Shown piece by piece: positions 5,548-6,738 of a stretch of 6,738 nt of DNA. Source of the DNA: Treponema sp. (GTDB taxonomy: Bacteria > Spirochaetota > Spirochaetia > Treponematales > Treponemataceae); NCBI GenBank assembly GCA_024691265.1, contig JAILNT010000219.1, forward strand, positions 1 to 6,738, read 5' to 3'. A program made the translations under genes and the position numbers. Below the pieces are notes generated by a model. The model did not search any database, was not told where the DNA came from, and saw nothing but the letters and a program-made list of their open reading frames with translations. The number at the start of each line of letters is the position of its first letter. Position 1 is the first letter of the stretch.

Positions 5548-6738
5548 TTAGAGAGGCTTGAATGTAACGCCTAATGAAAGCATTGGAACACTCTTATTTA
5601 ATTTAACATCATAACCACTCATGTCGTATGTTCCTTCAAAGTAGCCTGAATACATAGCACCTAATTCAAACCATAGATTATCCATAGCCTGAACCATTCC
5701 TCCACAACCAAATGCAAAGCTGTTTAATGCAGGATTTACAATGTTGTTGGCATCTGATGTGCTTCCTGTTCTATTCAACAGTCCACCCATACTCAAGGTT
5801 AATTTTTCTGTCAATGCATAGTCAGCACCCAGCATAAATTCAAAGCTTGGGTCATACTCTAAATCGCTTCCGTCTCCTGTATGTTTTGTATACTGATCAA
5901 AGTAATAATTGAAGCTAGTACTTAGATTCAAATTGTCCAAAAGCTGATAAGCTACTCCAAGATTAAGAACAGCAGGAAGGTCGTTACGGTATTTACTACC
6001 CTCTTCATATCCTAGAGATGAAGCAAAATTACCTGTAACATCTGTATATTCATATTCTAACTTTGCCTGTGTCTGGAATTGAGCTGTAACAGACAAAGCT
6101 TCTAAAGGCTTTATTTCTCCACCAAATACAAAGGCAAATCCCAATGCTGAAGAATCATAACCGAGTTCATCTCCACCATTCAGACTCTGGAATGTAGCAT
6201 TATCTGTTGTTATAGAGATAGACTGGCTTCCCTGAAGCAAGCGGAATGCAGCTCCAAAAGATGCAAAATCATCATAATTATAAGAAGCTCCAATCTGTTC
6301 TCCAAATGTTGCAGAATAGATTGAAAGGGAATGGTCATTCATCGCTCCGGAAAATGCTTGAGCCAAAGCAGCATAAGTTGTATTAGAATTAGCTTGTGCT
6401 AGAGCTGCATAAGACTGAGCATATTTACCAAACAAGCCATATGTTAAAGCTGTTCCATCATCATAGTTAAGAGAACCGCCGCCACCATATACACCGAAAG
6501 AACCGAATACAGCAAAATCGCCTGTTTTGAAAACAATTTCAGCATTTGGGAAAAGATAAACGATTGTATCATCTGTATATTCAGTATCATTTAATTCATT
6601 TGTGTACTTCTTGAATATGAGCTGATCACCAAGATTGAAATACAAGCCATCATCCATGAAAGCTGTTCCTGCTATATTATACAAAGCAGCTTCTGGCTTT
6701 TTATCTTCTGTATTTCGGCTAGGATTACGTAAATATCC
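5548..6738 (-). CDS. FadL/OmpP1-like outer membrane beta-barrel protein (treponemal UPF0164-like), 5' end outside window
   Basis: The frame stays open to the right edge: the 18 codons before the TTG at 6684 read on as GYLRNPSRNTEDKKPEAA, so the signal peptide and perhaps 30-60 residues are missing. The remaining part (about 396 residues) looks like an outer membrane barrel of the FadL long-chain fatty acid transporter type. Numbering from the TTG codon, YNIAGTAFMDDGLYF (2-16) corresponds to the FadL NPA region, though the proline is Ile. Alternating hydrophobic/polar strands follow, including ASFGAAFRL (141-149), LSVTAQFQTQ (197-206), LNLGVAYQL (240-248), LNLSTSFNYYF (252-262), LTLSMGGLL (295-303) and LSLGVTFKPL at the C-terminus. 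It is rich in Gly, Tyr, Ser, Asp and Asn. The family in other bacteria moves fatty acids or hydrophobic compounds across the outer membrane; the substrate here is unknown. It ends in its own strong terminator, so it is a separate unit from ruvA. Confidence 0.82.
   Translation of the reverse strand, partial: GYLRNPSRNTEDKKPEAALYNIAGTAFMDDGLYFNLGDQLIFKKYTNELNDTEYTDDTIVYLFPNAEIVFKTGDFAVFGSFGVYGGGGSLNYDDGTALTYGLFGKYAQSYAALAQANSNTTYAALAQAFSGAMNDHSLSIYSATFGEQIGASYNYDDFASFGAAFRLLQGSQSISITTDNATFQSLNGGDELGYDSSALGFAFVFGGEIKPLEALSVTAQFQTQAKLEYEYTDVTGNFASSLGYEEGSKYRNDLPAVLNLGVAYQLLDNLNLSTSFNYYFDQYTKHTGDGSDLEYDPSFEFMLGADYALTEKLTLSMGGLLNRTGSTSDANNIVNPALNSFAFGCGGMVQAMDNLWFELGAMYSGYFEGTYDMSGYDVKLNKSVPMLSLGVTFKPL
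6349..6411 (-). repeat. Tandem protein repeat YAALAQA(N/F)S in the FadL-like protein
   Basis: The unit YAALAQANS (6411-6385) recurs as YAALAQAFS (6375-6349), a 12-residue period with eight of nine residues the same. The codons differ at five synonymous positions (Ala three times, Leu, Ser), so the protein unit is kept while the DNA has drifted. It lies in an Ala/Gln-rich segment before the first clear mid-barrel strands, probably a surface loop or helical insert. Confidence 0.7.

Noticed and set aside
6682..6684. TTG as the start of the FadL-like gene
   Set aside because: Eighteen further codons in frame reach the right edge without a stop, no ribosome site precedes the TTG, and no signal peptide would be present.

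Overview
The window is AT-rich and densely coding (only about 125 non-coding bases in total). It most resembles a host-associated spirochaete of the genus Treponema. That placement rests on the FadL-type outer membrane protein, which resembles the treponemal UPF0164-like porins, on the low GC, and on the style of the RuvA and QueA sequences. It is an inference, with no rRNA or tRNA to confirm it.

The layout is two convergent blocks that meet with only 4 bases between stop codons (2657-2660). The + strand block (1-2656) is a three-gene cluster with the subunit set of a molybdenum hydroxylase (xanthine dehydrogenase / aldehyde oxidoreductase family): a large molybdopterin-type subunit (cut by the left edge), a two-cluster [2Fe-2S] subunit and an FAD-type subunit. 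All three frames are intact and the genes are tightly spaced, yet each protein has lost hallmark cofactor residues. The large subunit lacks the glycine-rich molybdopterin loop, the RGFG arginine, about 150 residues of the cofactor-binding core and the catalytic glutamate. The small subunit has Tyr where a ferredoxin-cluster cysteine should be. The FAD subunit lacks the first glycine loop. This looks like a retained but reworked or catalytically dead molybdenum-hydroxylase scaffold, and it is the main point of interest here.

The - strand block holds, in transcription order, a FadL-like outer membrane protein (5548 to beyond the right edge), a strong rho-independent terminator (5481-5527), a compact promoter, then ruvA-ruvB-queA. 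RuvA and RuvB form the Holliday-junction branch-migration motor. QueA makes epoxyqueuosine in the wobble base of certain tRNAs. The three genes overlap (4 nt and 26 nt) and are presumably one translationally coupled transcript. The promoter predicted just upstream of ruvA would start transcription almost at the ATG, and no Shine-Dalgarno sequence is visible, so ruvA may be read from a leaderless mRNA. No ruvC lies in the window.

No mobile element, CRISPR array, RNA gene or riboswitch was seen. No gene-free stretch exceeds 110 bases.
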